From NCBI GenBank assembly GCA_016873405.1, contig VGXH01000010.1:1-14061 (forward strand): a stretch of 14,061 nt of DNA, given 5' to 3'. The notes below the pieces were generated by a model that did not search any database, was not told where the DNA came from, and saw nothing but the letters and a program-made list of their open reading frames with translations. Position numbers and translations under genes: made by a program. Source of the stretch: a bacterium. Its GTDB lineage: Bacteria; Krumholzibacteriota; Krumholzibacteria; LZORAL124-64-63. Of the stretch, positions 1-7,886 are shown one piece after another (position 1 is the stretch's first letter; every line of letters starts with the position of its first letter).

Positions 1-1
1 C

Positions 2-2620
2 CCCTCGCTGGACATCCTGACGGGCCTGGCCGGCAGCGGCGTCGGTCAGTACCGCATCGCCGTGCTGGCCGAGGACTGGGAGGCGATCGGCGAGATGGGC
101 GGCTGGGCCTCGATCACGCCCAACGCCAAGGAGACCTACGACTGGTTCGTGGGCAAGTGCCAGACCGAGAGCGGCTGGCTGCACACCTGGAAGCTGGCCG
201 ATGCGCTGAGCAACCCGGACTTCACCGGCGACACGATGAACGTCGCGCCGGGCACCTACACCGAGATCGGCGGCTACGGCGGCTACGGCGGCGGCGACAA
301 CGGCTGGTACAACCACTGGGCGGGCTTCGTGCCTGCCGCCAACGGCGGCAACGGCAGCGGCGCCTGCGCCGGTTCCGGCGGCAACTGCAAGAACTACGGC
401 GCGCTGTGGAACGACGCCTACAACGCGCTCATGGCCGCGCCGAACAACAACGTCTCGCAGGCCGGCTGGTACGTCCTGATGACCAACCTGCACGAGACGG
501 GCTGGCACGACTACCTGGGCGGTCCGATCAGCGGCTGGCAGCACAGGTATTCTTCGCACATCAAGAACGCGATGATCTACGCCGAAGCTTCGCGCTGGGC
601 CGCCGGCCTCTACGCCGTGACGACGGCCGCCTACCTGACTGACATCGACAACGACGGCCACCAGGAGGCGGTCCTGCACAACGACCGCCTGTTCGCCGTT
701 TTCGAGGGCAACGGCGGCCGGCTGGTGAACCTGTTCGTGCGGGGACCCGGCTACGACGACACGGCCATCGGCGTCGACAACGCCTTCTGGCCCGACACCG
801 AGGGGGACTACAACGACCCGAACCACGTCGGCGCCTTCAGCGAGGTCTCGCCCGATTACCAGCACACCGGCTACGCGATGACGCCGACGGTCGGCGCCGG
901 CACGGCGTCGTTGACGCTGACGCACGCCGAAGTGACCAAGACGCTGACGCTGACGACCGGCGAGCCCTACTGCGAGGTCACCTACAGCGTCGGCCCGGCC
1001 ACGCATTGGATCAAGTCCGGCTTCTCGCCGTCGCTGGTGGACCTCATCTGGAACGCCGAGATGCAGCGCATCTGGGTCGGCGACAGTTCCTACATGGGCT
1101 TCCGCAACCCCCACACCGGCCTGGCGGCGGCCCTCGTGCTCGGCGACGGCGGGGCTCTCCACCAGGGCGAGTTCAGCGGCATGCTGATGCGCGGGGACGA
1201 GATCCGCGGCAGCGGCGTCTTCCAGTGCCTGCTCTACGCCGGGCCCACGTCGGCGCCGGGCGCCGGCGGCGAGATCGCCGAACTGCGGACGCTGGCCGAC
1301 GGATTGCACGACACCATCGGGCCGGCCGCGCAGGCCGCTGCCTGGTACCCGCAGACCGACCGTCTGGTGCTGGGGTTCGACCAGCCGGCGTCGCTGGCGG
1401 CGGCCGGCGGCATCACGCTGGTCGGCGCCGGCGGCCAGGTGAACCTCGGCGCCGGCGCCGTTGTGATCGGCGGCCAGCCCTCGGTGTCCCTGACGCTGGC
1501 GGTGGACGCGGCCACGGCGGCGCTGATCGACGCGCAGGCGGCCCTCGGCGCCCTCTCGCTGCGGATGGCGACGGGGGCCGTGACCGACGCGGCGCTCAAC
1601 GGCAATGCGGAGCTGGAAGCGCCCGGGTTGCCGGTGGCGATCCTCGGCACGAGCATCGTCATCGACGGCCGCGTCGAGCCCGGCGAGTGGGCGGGCGCGC
1701 AGGTCCTGGACGATCCCAACGATTCGGCCTGGACCGCCGCCAACGAGATCGACCGCCTGCTCGTCAAGTGGGACGCGGACTACCTCTACCTGGCGATCGA
1801 CGGGCAGGTCAGCGGCAACAGCTGGCTGCTCTATCTGGACGTCAACCCCGGCTCGGGCCTGGGGCAGACGAACCTGACCGCGATCAACGCCTGGGAGCGC
1901 GGGGCCACCTTCACCGCGCCCGGCTTCCGGCCCGACTTCCAGTACGGCTGCTACCAGCACCAGTCGCTGTCCGACGGTGACGGCTTCTGGCAGCTGCTGT
2001 CGCCGACGACGACGCAGGACCGCGCGGGCGAGATCGTCTCGGAATTCGACTCGTTCCACAACTTCGGCGCGCTGTCGGGCAGCGAACTGGCCATCCCCTG
2101 GCACACGCTCTACGGCCTGGGGGCGGGCACCGTGCCCGCCGGCGCGCGGGTCGCGCTGGCGGCCTCGATCTGCTGGGATCCGGCGCCGGCCGGGGCGCTG
2201 GGTGGCGACTCGGCCCCGAACAACACGGCCGCCACGCTGCCCGTGGTCGATGGCGCCTGGACCGTCGTGGTCGACGCCAACGGCGACGGCCGGCCGGACG
2301 GCACCTGGGTGGCCGACGTGCCGGCGCAGGCAGGCACCGGCATCCGGCTCCTGCCCAACCGGCCGAACCCGTTCAACCCGGAGACGATCGTGCACTTCGC
2401 GATCGACGGCAGCCAGACGACGGCGGTGTCGCTGGCCGTGTACGATATCGGCGGGCGCCTGGTGCGCACGCTGGCGGACGGGAGCCTGGCACCCGGCCGG
2501 CACCAACGGCGCTGGGACGGCCGCGACGCGCACGGGCGCGCCGTGGCCGCCGGCACCTATTTCGCTCGTTTGTCCGCACGCGGGCAGGTCGTGACCCGTC
2601 CGCTCTCGCTCGTCAAGTGA
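2..2620 (+). CDS. Secreted GH57-like alpha-glucan hydrolase, 5'-truncated, with C-terminal FlgD-Ig sorting domain
   Basis: The frame is open to the window edge, so the true start lies upstream; 872 residues are visible. Residues about 19-50 (AVLAEDWEAIGEMGGW, then a YDWFV segment) resemble the conserved DD-W/G-E region of family GH57 enzymes. Residues 161-200 (TNLHETGWHDY, SGWQHRYSSHIKNA) and the following DIDNDG beta-domain (213-350) resemble the C-terminal half of GH57 amylases and amylopullulanases. Residues about 553-770 start with IVIDGRVEPGEW and form a glucodextranase-C/CBM9-like beta-sandwich. Residues 780-872 form a FlgD-type Ig domain with RPNPFNPETI, VYDIGGRLVRTL and WDGRD, a C-terminal sorting-type signal for secretion. 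Two calcium-type DxDxDG loops are seen (214-219 and about 758). The likely job is extracellular starch or glycogen breakdown. The GH57 call is from motif memory, not a search. The upstream catalytic nucleophile region is outside the window. It forms an operon with the next gene. Confidence 0.62.
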   Translation, partial: PSLDILTGLAGSGVGQYRIAVLAEDWEAIGEMGGWASITPNAKETYDWFVGKCQTESGWLHTWKLADALSNPDFTGDTMNVAPGTYTEIGGYGGYGGGDNGWYNHWAGFVPAANGGNGSGACAGSGGNCKNYGALWNDAYNALMAAPNNNVSQAGWYVLMTNLHETGWHDYLGGPISGWQHRYSSHIKNAMIYAEASRWAAGLYAVTTAAYLTDIDNDGHQEAVLHNDRLFAVFEGNGGRLVNLFVRGPGYDDTAIGVDNAFWPDTEGDYNDPNHVGAFSEVSPDYQHTGYAMTPTVGAGTASLTLTHAEVTKTLTLTTGEPYCEVTYSVGPATHWIKSGFSPSLVDLIWNAEMQRIWVGDSSYMGFRNPHTGLAAALVLGDGGALHQGEFSGMLMRGDEIRGSGVFQCLLYAGPTSAPGAGGEIAELRTLADGLHDTIGPAAQAAAWYPQTDRLVLGFDQPASLAAAGGITLVGAGGQVNLGAGAVVIGGQPSVSLTLAVDAATAALIDAQAALGALSLRMATGAVTDAALNGNAELEAPGLPVAILGTSIVIDGRVEPGEWAGAQVLDDPNDSAWTAANEIDRLLVKWDADYLYLAIDGQVSGNSWLLYLDVNPGSGLGQTNLTAINAWERGATFTAPGFRPDFQYGCYQHQSLSDGDGFWQLLSPTTTQDRAGEIVSEFDSFHNFGALSGSELAIPWHTLYGLGAGTVPAGARVALAASICWDPAPAGALGGDSAPNNTAATLPVVDGAWTVVVDANGDGRPDGTWVADVPAQAGTGIRLLPNRPNPFNPETIVHFAIDGSQTTAVSLAVYDIGGRLVRTLADGSLAPGRHQRRWDGRDAHGRAVAAGTYFARLSARGQVVTRPLSLVK

Positions 2621-2624
2621 AGTT

Positions 2625-2631
2625 AAGGAGG
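2625..2631 (+). promoter_or_regulatory. Strong Shine-Dalgarno deciding the start at 2638
   Basis: AAGGAGG lies 6 bases before the ATG at 2638. It makes that ATG a far better start than the in-frame GTG at 2617, which overlaps the previous stop codon and has no ribosome site of its own. Confidence 0.85.
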
Positions 2632-2637
2632 AGACCC

Positions 2638-5040
2638 ATGCGTGCTCGTCACAGCCTGCCGCGCCTGCTGGCGGCGGCAATGTTGATGGTGGCCGCTGCG
2701 GCGGGATGGTCCTGGGCCACCACGCCGCAGACGATCGTCATCGACGGCGTCAACGACTTCCTGCCCGGCAACCTGGTCGACGCCGATGGCGGGGACACCC
2801 AGTTCCCGAACATCGACCTCGGCGACGCCTACGCCACCAACGACGCCGTCAGCCTGTTCCTGGGTCTGGCCCAGAACCCGGCCGGCTGGTCGGGCGTGCA
2901 GCTGGGCGTGGCCATCGACGTGAACACCGCCGCCGGCGGCGAGACCGACCCCTGGGGCCGCAAGCTCGAGTGGAGCCTGGCGCCCTTCAAGCCGGACTTC
3001 ATGTTCTACGTCAACCTGCAAAACAACTGGCAGGCCGGCTACCGGTGGAACGGCTCGTCCTGGGCGGGGATCGGCTCCGCCGGGCCCGGCGCGCTGGGTT
3101 GGCACACCGCGACGGCGTTCAAGGAGTTGCCGATCCTGCTCAGCACGCTGGGCGTCACGGCCGGCGCCACCATTCGCTGGGAAACCTGGGTGACCCAGGA
3201 CGGCCCCACGAAGGGCCCGCTCGACGCGATGATGAACGACGGCTCGCAGCTGTCGACCCCGGGCTTCACGCTGTGGGACACGGCGTCGCCCATCCCGATG
3301 ACCGACATGTCGGTCTACGTCGTGCAGGCGGCGGCCGACCCCGATCCCCCGTACATCACGGGCGTGCAGCCGACCACCTACCCGATCGGCAACCTGCTGG
3401 ACGTGTACTTCAACGAGCCGATCAAGCCGACGAGCGTGCTGGCCAACGGCAGCCAGTTCGTGTTCAACGGCGGCGTCGTGGTCACCGGCGCGGCCGTCGC
3501 CGGCAACAAGGTCAGCCTGACGCTGGCGGCTCCGATCGCGGCCTCGGCCTCGCTCTACTCGGTGACCGTGACGGGCGTGACCGACAACGCCAACAACCCG
3601 ATCCCCATCGACAACGTGGCCAATCGGGCTTGCTTCGGCATCAAGGACGTCGTCTTCCGCGGCAAGTTCGGTCCGTTCCTCGACGGCCAGGGCGCTGGTC
3701 CGCACGCCTTCTCGATCGAAGGCGACCAGGCACCGCTGACCTTCGATCCGCTGTGCGACACCGGCATCATGACCGACACGGGCAGCAACGACATCTGGCA
3801 GGCGCAGGTCCGCATGCTGTACGCCGGCAACTGCGCCGCGGGCACCGGCAGCGAGGACTTCGAGTGGAAGTTCAACTACAACTGCGGCGTCTGGGAGCCG
3901 CTGGCCAACAACCGCGTGCATACCCTGGACATCGCCAATGGCGCCCAGGACGTGCTCGAGTTCTGGTGGGCGGACGAGGACCCGACGCTGTTCACGACCC
4001 GCGCCGTCGCGGTCGAGTTCCATGTCGACCTGAACCTGATCGGTTACCTGCCGACCGACGTGATCGCGATCAACGGCAACGTGCTGCCCCTGAACTTCGA
4101 CGTTCCGTCGCTCAACACGCTGGTGGACGACGGCTCCGGCGTCGATATCGCGGCCGGTGACGGCATCTACGCGACGCTCATCACGTTCCCGGCCGGATCG
4201 CGCAAGCAGGTCGCCTACAAGTTCCTGCAGAACGGGGTCTACGAGTGCGCGGGCCAGGGCGACCGTTCGCTGTTCCTCAATGACGCGGTGTACGGCAACG
4301 GCAGCAACGGCGGACCTGTGCTCGAACTGCCGACGGTGAAGTTCGACTACTGCTCGACGACGTGGCGCGACGTGGCGATCGTGTTCCGGGTCGACTTCAA
4401 CAACACGGCCTGGGAGCACGTGCGCCCGGGCGACGTGGTCACCGTCGCCGGCACGCCCAACTTCGACGACACCTTCAACTGGAACGTGCCGTCGCTCAAC
4501 CGGCTTTGGGACAACGGCGTCGCGCCGGACGCCGTGGCCGGGGACAAGATCTACACCGGCCGCGTCGTCTTCCCGGCGGGCGGTGCCCAGAACATCGAGT
4601 ACAAGTACCTGTTCAACGACGACTACGAGTGCCTCGGCGAATCGAACCGCGGGTTCTCGGTGAACCCGGATGCCTACGACGCCGGCGCCAACCCCCAGAT
4701 CCTGGCCGTTGACGTGTTCCAGCGTTGCCCGACGGCGACCCCCGTGCCGCCGGCGCGCACCGGGGACCTGGCGTTGGCGCAGAACGCCCCCAACCCGTTC
4801 AATCCGAGCACCGTGATCAGCTTCACCGTCGCGCGGGAGGGCCGCGGCAGCCTGCGGGTGTACAACCTGCGCGGCGAGCTGGTGCGGACCCTGCACGAGG
4901 GCACGATCGCGGCCGGCGAGCAGTCCGCGCGCTGGGACGGACGCACCGAAGCGGGGGTGGCGGCCGGCAGCGGCGCCTACATCTACCGCCTGGAGGTGGA
5001 CGGGCAGTCGCTCAGCCGGCGGATGCTGCTGCTGAAGTGA
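2638..5040 (+). CDS. Secreted multi-module carbohydrate-binding-like protein with FlgD-Ig C-terminus
   Basis: 800 residues from the ATG with a strong ribosome site. A signal peptide is clear: RARHSLPR, then a hydrophobic stretch, with likely cleavage near WSWA-TTP (residue 27). Residues 31-230 form a glucodextranase-C/DOMON-like beta-sandwich (TIVIDGVNDF, RKLEWSLAPFKPDF). Residues 237-330 look like an SbsA/Ig-like module (PPYITGVQPTTYPIG, LDVYFNEPI). Three beta-sandwich modules follow at about 338-445, 457-560 and 579-680. The last two are clear copies (VEFHVDLN / IVFRVDFN, VPSLNTL / VPSLNRL, GDGIYAT / GDKIYTG, YKF / YKY) and resemble CBM20/CBM48-type starch-binding folds in exported proteins. 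Residues 710-800 form a FlgD-Ig domain (NAPNPFNPSTVISF, VYNLRGELVRTL, RWDGRTEAG). No catalytic motif is visible. Position 17 bases after the GH57-like gene suggests an accessory glucan-binding or surface subunit. The exact module families are inferred by eye. Confidence 0.72.
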   Translation: MRARHSLPRLLAAAMLMVAAAAGWSWATTPQTIVIDGVNDFLPGNLVDADGGDTQFPNIDLGDAYATNDAVSLFLGLAQNPAGWSGVQLGVAIDVNTAAGGETDPWGRKLEWSLAPFKPDFMFYVNLQNNWQAGYRWNGSSWAGIGSAGPGALGWHTATAFKELPILLSTLGVTAGATIRWETWVTQDGPTKGPLDAMMNDGSQLSTPGFTLWDTASPIPMTDMSVYVVQAAADPDPPYITGVQPTTYPIGNLLDVYFNEPIKPTSVLANGSQFVFNGGVVVTGAAVAGNKVSLTLAAPIAASASLYSVTVTGVTDNANNPIPIDNVANRACFGIKDVVFRGKFGPFLDGQGAGPHAFSIEGDQAPLTFDPLCDTGIMTDTGSNDIWQAQVRMLYAGNCAAGTGSEDFEWKFNYNCGVWEPLANNRVHTLDIANGAQDVLEFWWADEDPTLFTTRAVAVEFHVDLNLIGYLPTDVIAINGNVLPLNFDVPSLNTLVDDGSGVDIAAGDGIYATLITFPAGSRKQVAYKFLQNGVYECAGQGDRSLFLNDAVYGNGSNGGPVLELPTVKFDYCSTTWRDVAIVFRVDFNNTAWEHVRPGDVVTVAGTPNFDDTFNWNVPSLNRLWDNGVAPDAVAGDKIYTGRVVFPAGGAQNIEYKYLFNDDYECLGESNRGFSVNPDAYDAGANPQILAVDVFQRCPTATPVPPARTGDLALAQNAPNPFNPSTVISFTVAREGRGSLRVYNLRGELVRTLHEGTIAAGEQSARWDGRTEAGVAAGSGAYIYRLEVDGQSLSRRMLLLK
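4006..4677 (+). repeat. Tandem repeat of two starch-binding-like modules within the secreted protein
   Basis: Residues about 457-560 and 579-680 of the 800-residue protein align along their length, with an 18-residue linker. Shared landmarks in order are V.F.VD.N, DV..(I/V)(N/A)G, VPSLN.L.D.G, AGD.IY, FPAG, YK(F/Y), YEC and a final Asn-rich loop. Each copy has a cysteine in the YEC element and one 32-35 residues later (537/572 and 665/697), plausible disulfides in an exported protein. Confidence 0.7.
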
Positions 5041-5060
5041 TATGGAGCGGCTAATCGACT

Positions 5061-5075
5061 GAGAACATGGTTCTC
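5061..5075. promoter_or_regulatory. Perfect 6-3-6 inverted repeat, candidate activator-binding dyad
   Basis: GAGAAC-ATG-GTTCTC is a perfect dyad in the gap after the secreted-protein operon. It lies about 79-93 bases upstream of the -24 GG of the sigma-54-type promoter at 5153-5168, the usual distance range for enhancer sites of NtrC-type activators. It could equally be part of the 3' end of the upstream transcript. Function is inferred from position only. Confidence 0.35.
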
Positions 5076-5080
5076 CGAGG

Positions 5081-5104
5081 GCCCCGGCCGGTAACGGCCG
5101 GGGC
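5081..5104 (+). terminator. Perfect 10-bp GC hairpin with GTAA loop, likely terminator of the secreted-protein operon
   Basis: GCCCCGGCCG, loop GTAA, CGGCCGGGGC: a ten-base-pair stem without mismatch closed by a GNRA-type tetraloop, 40 bases after the stop codon at 5040. It is followed by TCTTCGTC rather than a clean T run, so it is an atypical intrinsic terminator or a 3'-end stabilising stem. Confidence 0.6.
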
Positions 5105-5152
5105 TCTTCGTCGAGGCGCCGCCGCGGTCCGCGGTGGGCCGGCGCCGGGCAG

Positions 5153-5168
5153 CGGCACGACACTTGCA
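5153..5168 (+). promoter_or_regulatory. Sigma-54 (-24/-12) promoter upstream of the glycosyltransferase gene
   Basis: CGGCACGACACTTGCA matches the sigma-54 consensus TGGCACG-N4-TTGCA at every defined position except the first (C for T). GG at 5154-5155 and GC at 5166-5167 are exactly ten bases apart. Transcription would start near 5179, giving a leader of about 50 bases before the GTG at 5228. An NtrC-type activator is encoded in the same neighbourhood. The motif is seen directly; activity is inferred. Confidence 0.68.
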
Positions 5169-5227
5169 ACACCCGGCGGTCCGCGCCGTTCGCCGCCGCG
5201 CGCCGAGGCCGCTATGACCCCGCAGGA

Positions 5228-6457
5228 GTGCGCTTGGACGTCCTGATGCTGGCCCCGCGCTGCCCCTGGCCCGCGTTCGACGGCGGGCGCCAGCGGACGC
5301 TGGCTCTGCTGCGCGCCCTGGCCGAGCGGCACGCGGTGACGCTCTCGACGCCCATGGACGCCGACGAACATGCGGCGGCCCGCGCCGGCCTCGCGGGCCT
5401 GGTGGCCGCCTGGCTGCCGGTCGCGCCGGGCGCGGACCGCGGGCCGGAGGCGGCTCCGGAGAGCGGCCGGATCCGGCGCCTGCTCGATCTGGGCGCCGAA
5501 CTGGTTGCGCCCCGGCCGCCGCGCGCGCTCCGCTTCGCCTCGCCGTCCTGGTCCGAAGCACTCGTTGCGCACGGCTGGGAGCGGTTCGACGCCATCGTCT
5601 GCCGCTATCCCCGCCAGGCCTTCCTCGTGCCGCCACGGCTCGACGACCGCCTCGTCGTCGATGCCGACGACCTGGTGCACCGCGTCGTGTTCCAGCGGTT
5701 CCTGGCGGCGCCGCGCGAGCCCTGGACGTGGCCGCTGGTGGCCGAGGCGGCGCGCTGCCGCCTTGACGAACGACGCCGGCTGCAGCGGGCGCGCCGGGTG
5801 CTCGTCTGTTCGGAGAAGGACTGCCGGCGCGTGGGCGGCGGCCGCGTCTGTGTCGTGCGCAATGGAACGACGCCGCCCGAACGCAGCGCCCTGCGCGAGC
5901 CCGAAGCGGGCGTGATGTCGTTCGTGGGCAACTTCAACTACGCGCCCAACCGCGAAGGGCTGGCCTGGTTCTGCGAGCGCGTGCTGCCGCGCGTGCTCGA
6001 GGCCGCGCCGGGCGCCCGCCTGGACGTCGCCGGGCACGATTCGCAGGAGGCGGGGGCGCACCTCGTGGGGCGGCCGGGCCTGAACCTGCTCGGACCGGTG
6101 GACAGCCCCTGGGCTTGCTTCTCGGCCTCGCTCGTCTCGGTGGTGCCGCTCCTGCGCGGCGCCGGGACGCGGATCAAGATCCTCGACGCGCTGGCGTGCG
6201 GCAGGCCGGTGGTCTCGACGCGGGCCGGGGCGGACGGGCTGGGCGCGTTCGGCGCGGAGCACGGGCTGTACCGGGCGTCCTCGGCCGAGGCGATGGCCCG
6301 CACGGTGGCGGCGGTGCTGGCCGACCCCGCGCCCCACCTGGCGGCCGCGGCGCGCGGCGGCGAACTGGTGCGCGCCGCGTACACCTGGAACGCGACGACG
6401 GCCGGATTGGCCTCGGCGCTGGAGGAGTGGGTCGGCGGGCCTCGTCGCCGGCGCTAG
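5228..6457 (+). CDS. GT4-type glycosyltransferase (GT-B fold, group 1)
   Basis: 409 residues. The N-terminal RLDVLMLAPRCPWPAFDGG, followed by RQRTLALLRALAERHAVTL, is the usual first strand and glycine-rich loop of group 1 glycosyltransferases. In the C-terminal half, SFVGNFNYAPNREGLAWF (231-248) and GAGTRIKILDALACGRPVVS (311-330), followed by GADGL, are the nucleotide-sugar-binding signature. The layout resembles the sugar transferases found with exosortase or capsule loci, but no such partner is in the window. It would transfer a sugar in the cytoplasm to a glycan or lipid acceptor; donor and acceptor are unknown. It stands alone behind a sigma-54-type promoter. Start: GTG 5228 overlaps the AGGAG at 5224-5228, so the TTG at 5234, 5 bases after that AGGAG, is a serious alternative. 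Confidence 0.85.
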   Translation: MRLDVLMLAPRCPWPAFDGGRQRTLALLRALAERHAVTLSTPMDADEHAAARAGLAGLVAAWLPVAPGADRGPEAAPESGRIRRLLDLGAELVAPRPPRALRFASPSWSEALVAHGWERFDAIVCRYPRQAFLVPPRLDDRLVVDADDLVHRVVFQRFLAAPREPWTWPLVAEAARCRLDERRRLQRARRVLVCSEKDCRRVGGGRVCVVRNGTTPPERSALREPEAGVMSFVGNFNYAPNREGLAWFCERVLPRVLEAAPGARLDVAGHDSQEAGAHLVGRPGLNLLGPVDSPWACFSASLVSVVPLLRGAGTRIKILDALACGRPVVSTRAGADGLGAFGAEHGLYRASSAEAMARTVAAVLADPAPHLAAAARGGELVRAAYTWNATTAGLASALEEWVGGPRRRR

Positions 6458-6492
6458 TGTCGGCTATTCACGAAGGTCCGGGTCGCGCGCCC

Positions 6493-7884
6493 TCAGCGCT
6501 CGGCCCGGTCGAGCTCGTACTTGGCCAGGCGGTACAGCAGAACGTGCCGCGGGATGCCCAGGTACGCCGCCGTGCGGCTGCGGTTGCCGCCGCACAGGAC
6601 CAGCGCCCGCCGGATGACCTCCTTCTCGAGGGCGACCAGCGACAGACCGTCCGGCGGCAGCGGTCCCAGCGGCAGGCCGTCGCGCTCGTCGTCGTCGGGC
6701 GCCGATGCCGCGGGAGCGACGCCGCCCGCGTGCGGGGCCAGCTCCCGCAGCGCCGCCAGCGTCAGCGTGTCGCCGCCGCGCATGAGCACCAGGCGCTGGT
6801 TGAGATTGCGCAGTTCGCGCACGTTGCCGCGCCACGGCAAGCGCGCCAGCGCCTCCAGCAGCTCGGGTTCCGAGGCGATTCCCGAGCCCCCGTGCAGCAA
6901 CGTGAAGTGCTCCCAGAGCAGGGGGACGTCCTGCGGCCGCTCACGCAGCGGCGGCAGCACCAGCGGCACCACGTTCAGGCGATACCAGAGATCCTCGCGG
7001 AAGCGCCCGGCCGCGACCTCCTGCGCCAGATCCCGGTTCGTGGCGCAGACCAGACGGAAATCGACGGCCACCGGCGCGGGCCCGCCCACGGGGTCGACCA
7101 GCCTCGTCTCCAGCACGCGCAGCAGCTTCGGCTGCAGGGCGGGCGGCAGCTCGGAGATCTCGTCGAGCAGCAGGGTTCCGCCCTCGGCGGCGCGCAGGCG
7201 GCCCGGGCGCGCCTCCGCGGCGCCGGTGAACGCGCCCCGTGCGTGCCCGAACAGCTCGGACTCGACCAGGTCGCCGGGGATCGCGCCGCAGTTGACCGCC
7301 ACGAAAGGCTGGTCCCAGCGGGCTGACAGGTCGTGCAGGGCGCGCGCCGCCAGCTCCTTGCCCGTTCCGCTCTCGCCCTGCAGCAGCACGGTCGCGTCCG
7401 AGGGCGCGGCCTGCCGCAGGTCCCGCATGAACCGCGCCATCGCGGGGGAGCGGTGCAGGATCCCGCACTCGGGCTGCCGGCGGCGCAGCAGGCGCCGCAG
7501 GGCGTCGTTGTCGCGCTCGAGGCGGCCGGCGTGCAGGGCCTGCTCCACCGAGAGCAACAGTTCGTCGCGCGCGAACGGCTTGAGCAGGTAGGTGAAGGCG
7601 CCCTGGCGCATGGCCTGCACCGCCTGCTCGACGGTGCCGTGCGCCGTGAGCATGATCACCGGCGGCGCCGGCGCCGCCTCCTCGCGCACGCGGCGCAGCA
7701 CCTCCATGCCGCCGAGCCCGGGCATGCGGATGTCGCACACGACCAGGTCCGGCTCGCGCTCCAGGAGCGCCAGACCCGCTTCGCCGTCGGCCGCCGGCAG
7801 CACCTCGTGGCCGGCCTCCGTCAGCATGAAGCCGACGACCTCGCGCAGGTTGCTGTCGTCGTCGATCACGAGCACGCGCGGCAT
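6493..7884 (-). CDS. NtrC-type sigma-54-dependent response regulator
   Basis: 463 residues from ATG at 7884. The receiver domain (1-118) has acidic D8/D9, phospho-acceptor D51 (VVCDIRMPG), T80 and K102. The AAA+ sigma-54 interaction domain (about 143-370) has Walker A GESGTGKE (170-177), an intact GAFTGA loop (217-222) that contacts sigma-54, Walker B LLLDE (238-242), and RGNVREL (352-358). A proline/acid-rich linker leads to a Fis-type helix-turn-helix (about 418-458: CGGNRSRTAAYLGIPRHVLL). All key residues are present, so it should be an active ATPase activator. The start follows the kinase stop by 2 bases, with GGAAAGG 7 bases before the ATG, so translation is probably coupled. The reading frame stays open upstream, but that part is antisense-like overlap with the kinase gene. 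Likely target: sigma-54 promoters such as the one at 5153. Confidence 0.93.
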   Translation of the reverse strand: MPRVLVIDDDSNLREVVGFMLTEAGHEVLPAADGEAGLALLEREPDLVVCDIRMPGLGGMEVLRRVREEAAPAPPVIMLTAHGTVEQAVQAMRQGAFTYLLKPFARDELLLSVEQALHAGRLERDNDALRRLLRRRQPECGILHRSPAMARFMRDLRQAAPSDATVLLQGESGTGKELAARALHDLSARWDQPFVAVNCGAIPGDLVESELFGHARGAFTGAAEARPGRLRAAEGGTLLLDEISELPPALQPKLLRVLETRLVDPVGGPAPVAVDFRLVCATNRDLAQEVAAGRFREDLWYRLNVVPLVLPPLRERPQDVPLLWEHFTLLHGGSGIASEPELLEALARLPWRGNVRELRNLNQRLVLMRGGDTLTLAALRELAPHAGGVAPAASAPDDDERDGLPLGPLPPDGLSLVALEKEVIRRALVLCGGNRSRTAAYLGIPRHVLLYRLAKYELDRAER

Positions 7885-7886
7885 CG

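Noticed and set aside
1006..1980. Arg/Gly-rich 324-codon + frame inside the first gene
   Set aside because: It is a frame-shifted shadow of the hydrolase gene. Its composition is that of out-of-frame GC-rich DNA.
2617..2637. GTG start at 2617 for the 800-residue secreted protein
   Set aside because: It overlaps the previous TGA and lies before, not after, the AAGGAGG. The ATG at 2638 has ideal spacing.
2623..5172. 849-codon open frame on the - strand opposite the secreted multi-module protein
   Set aside because: It is antisense to a gene with clear domains, signal peptide and ribosome site. Its translation is Arg/Val/His-rich with no recognisable fold. Long shadow frames are expected at this GC3.
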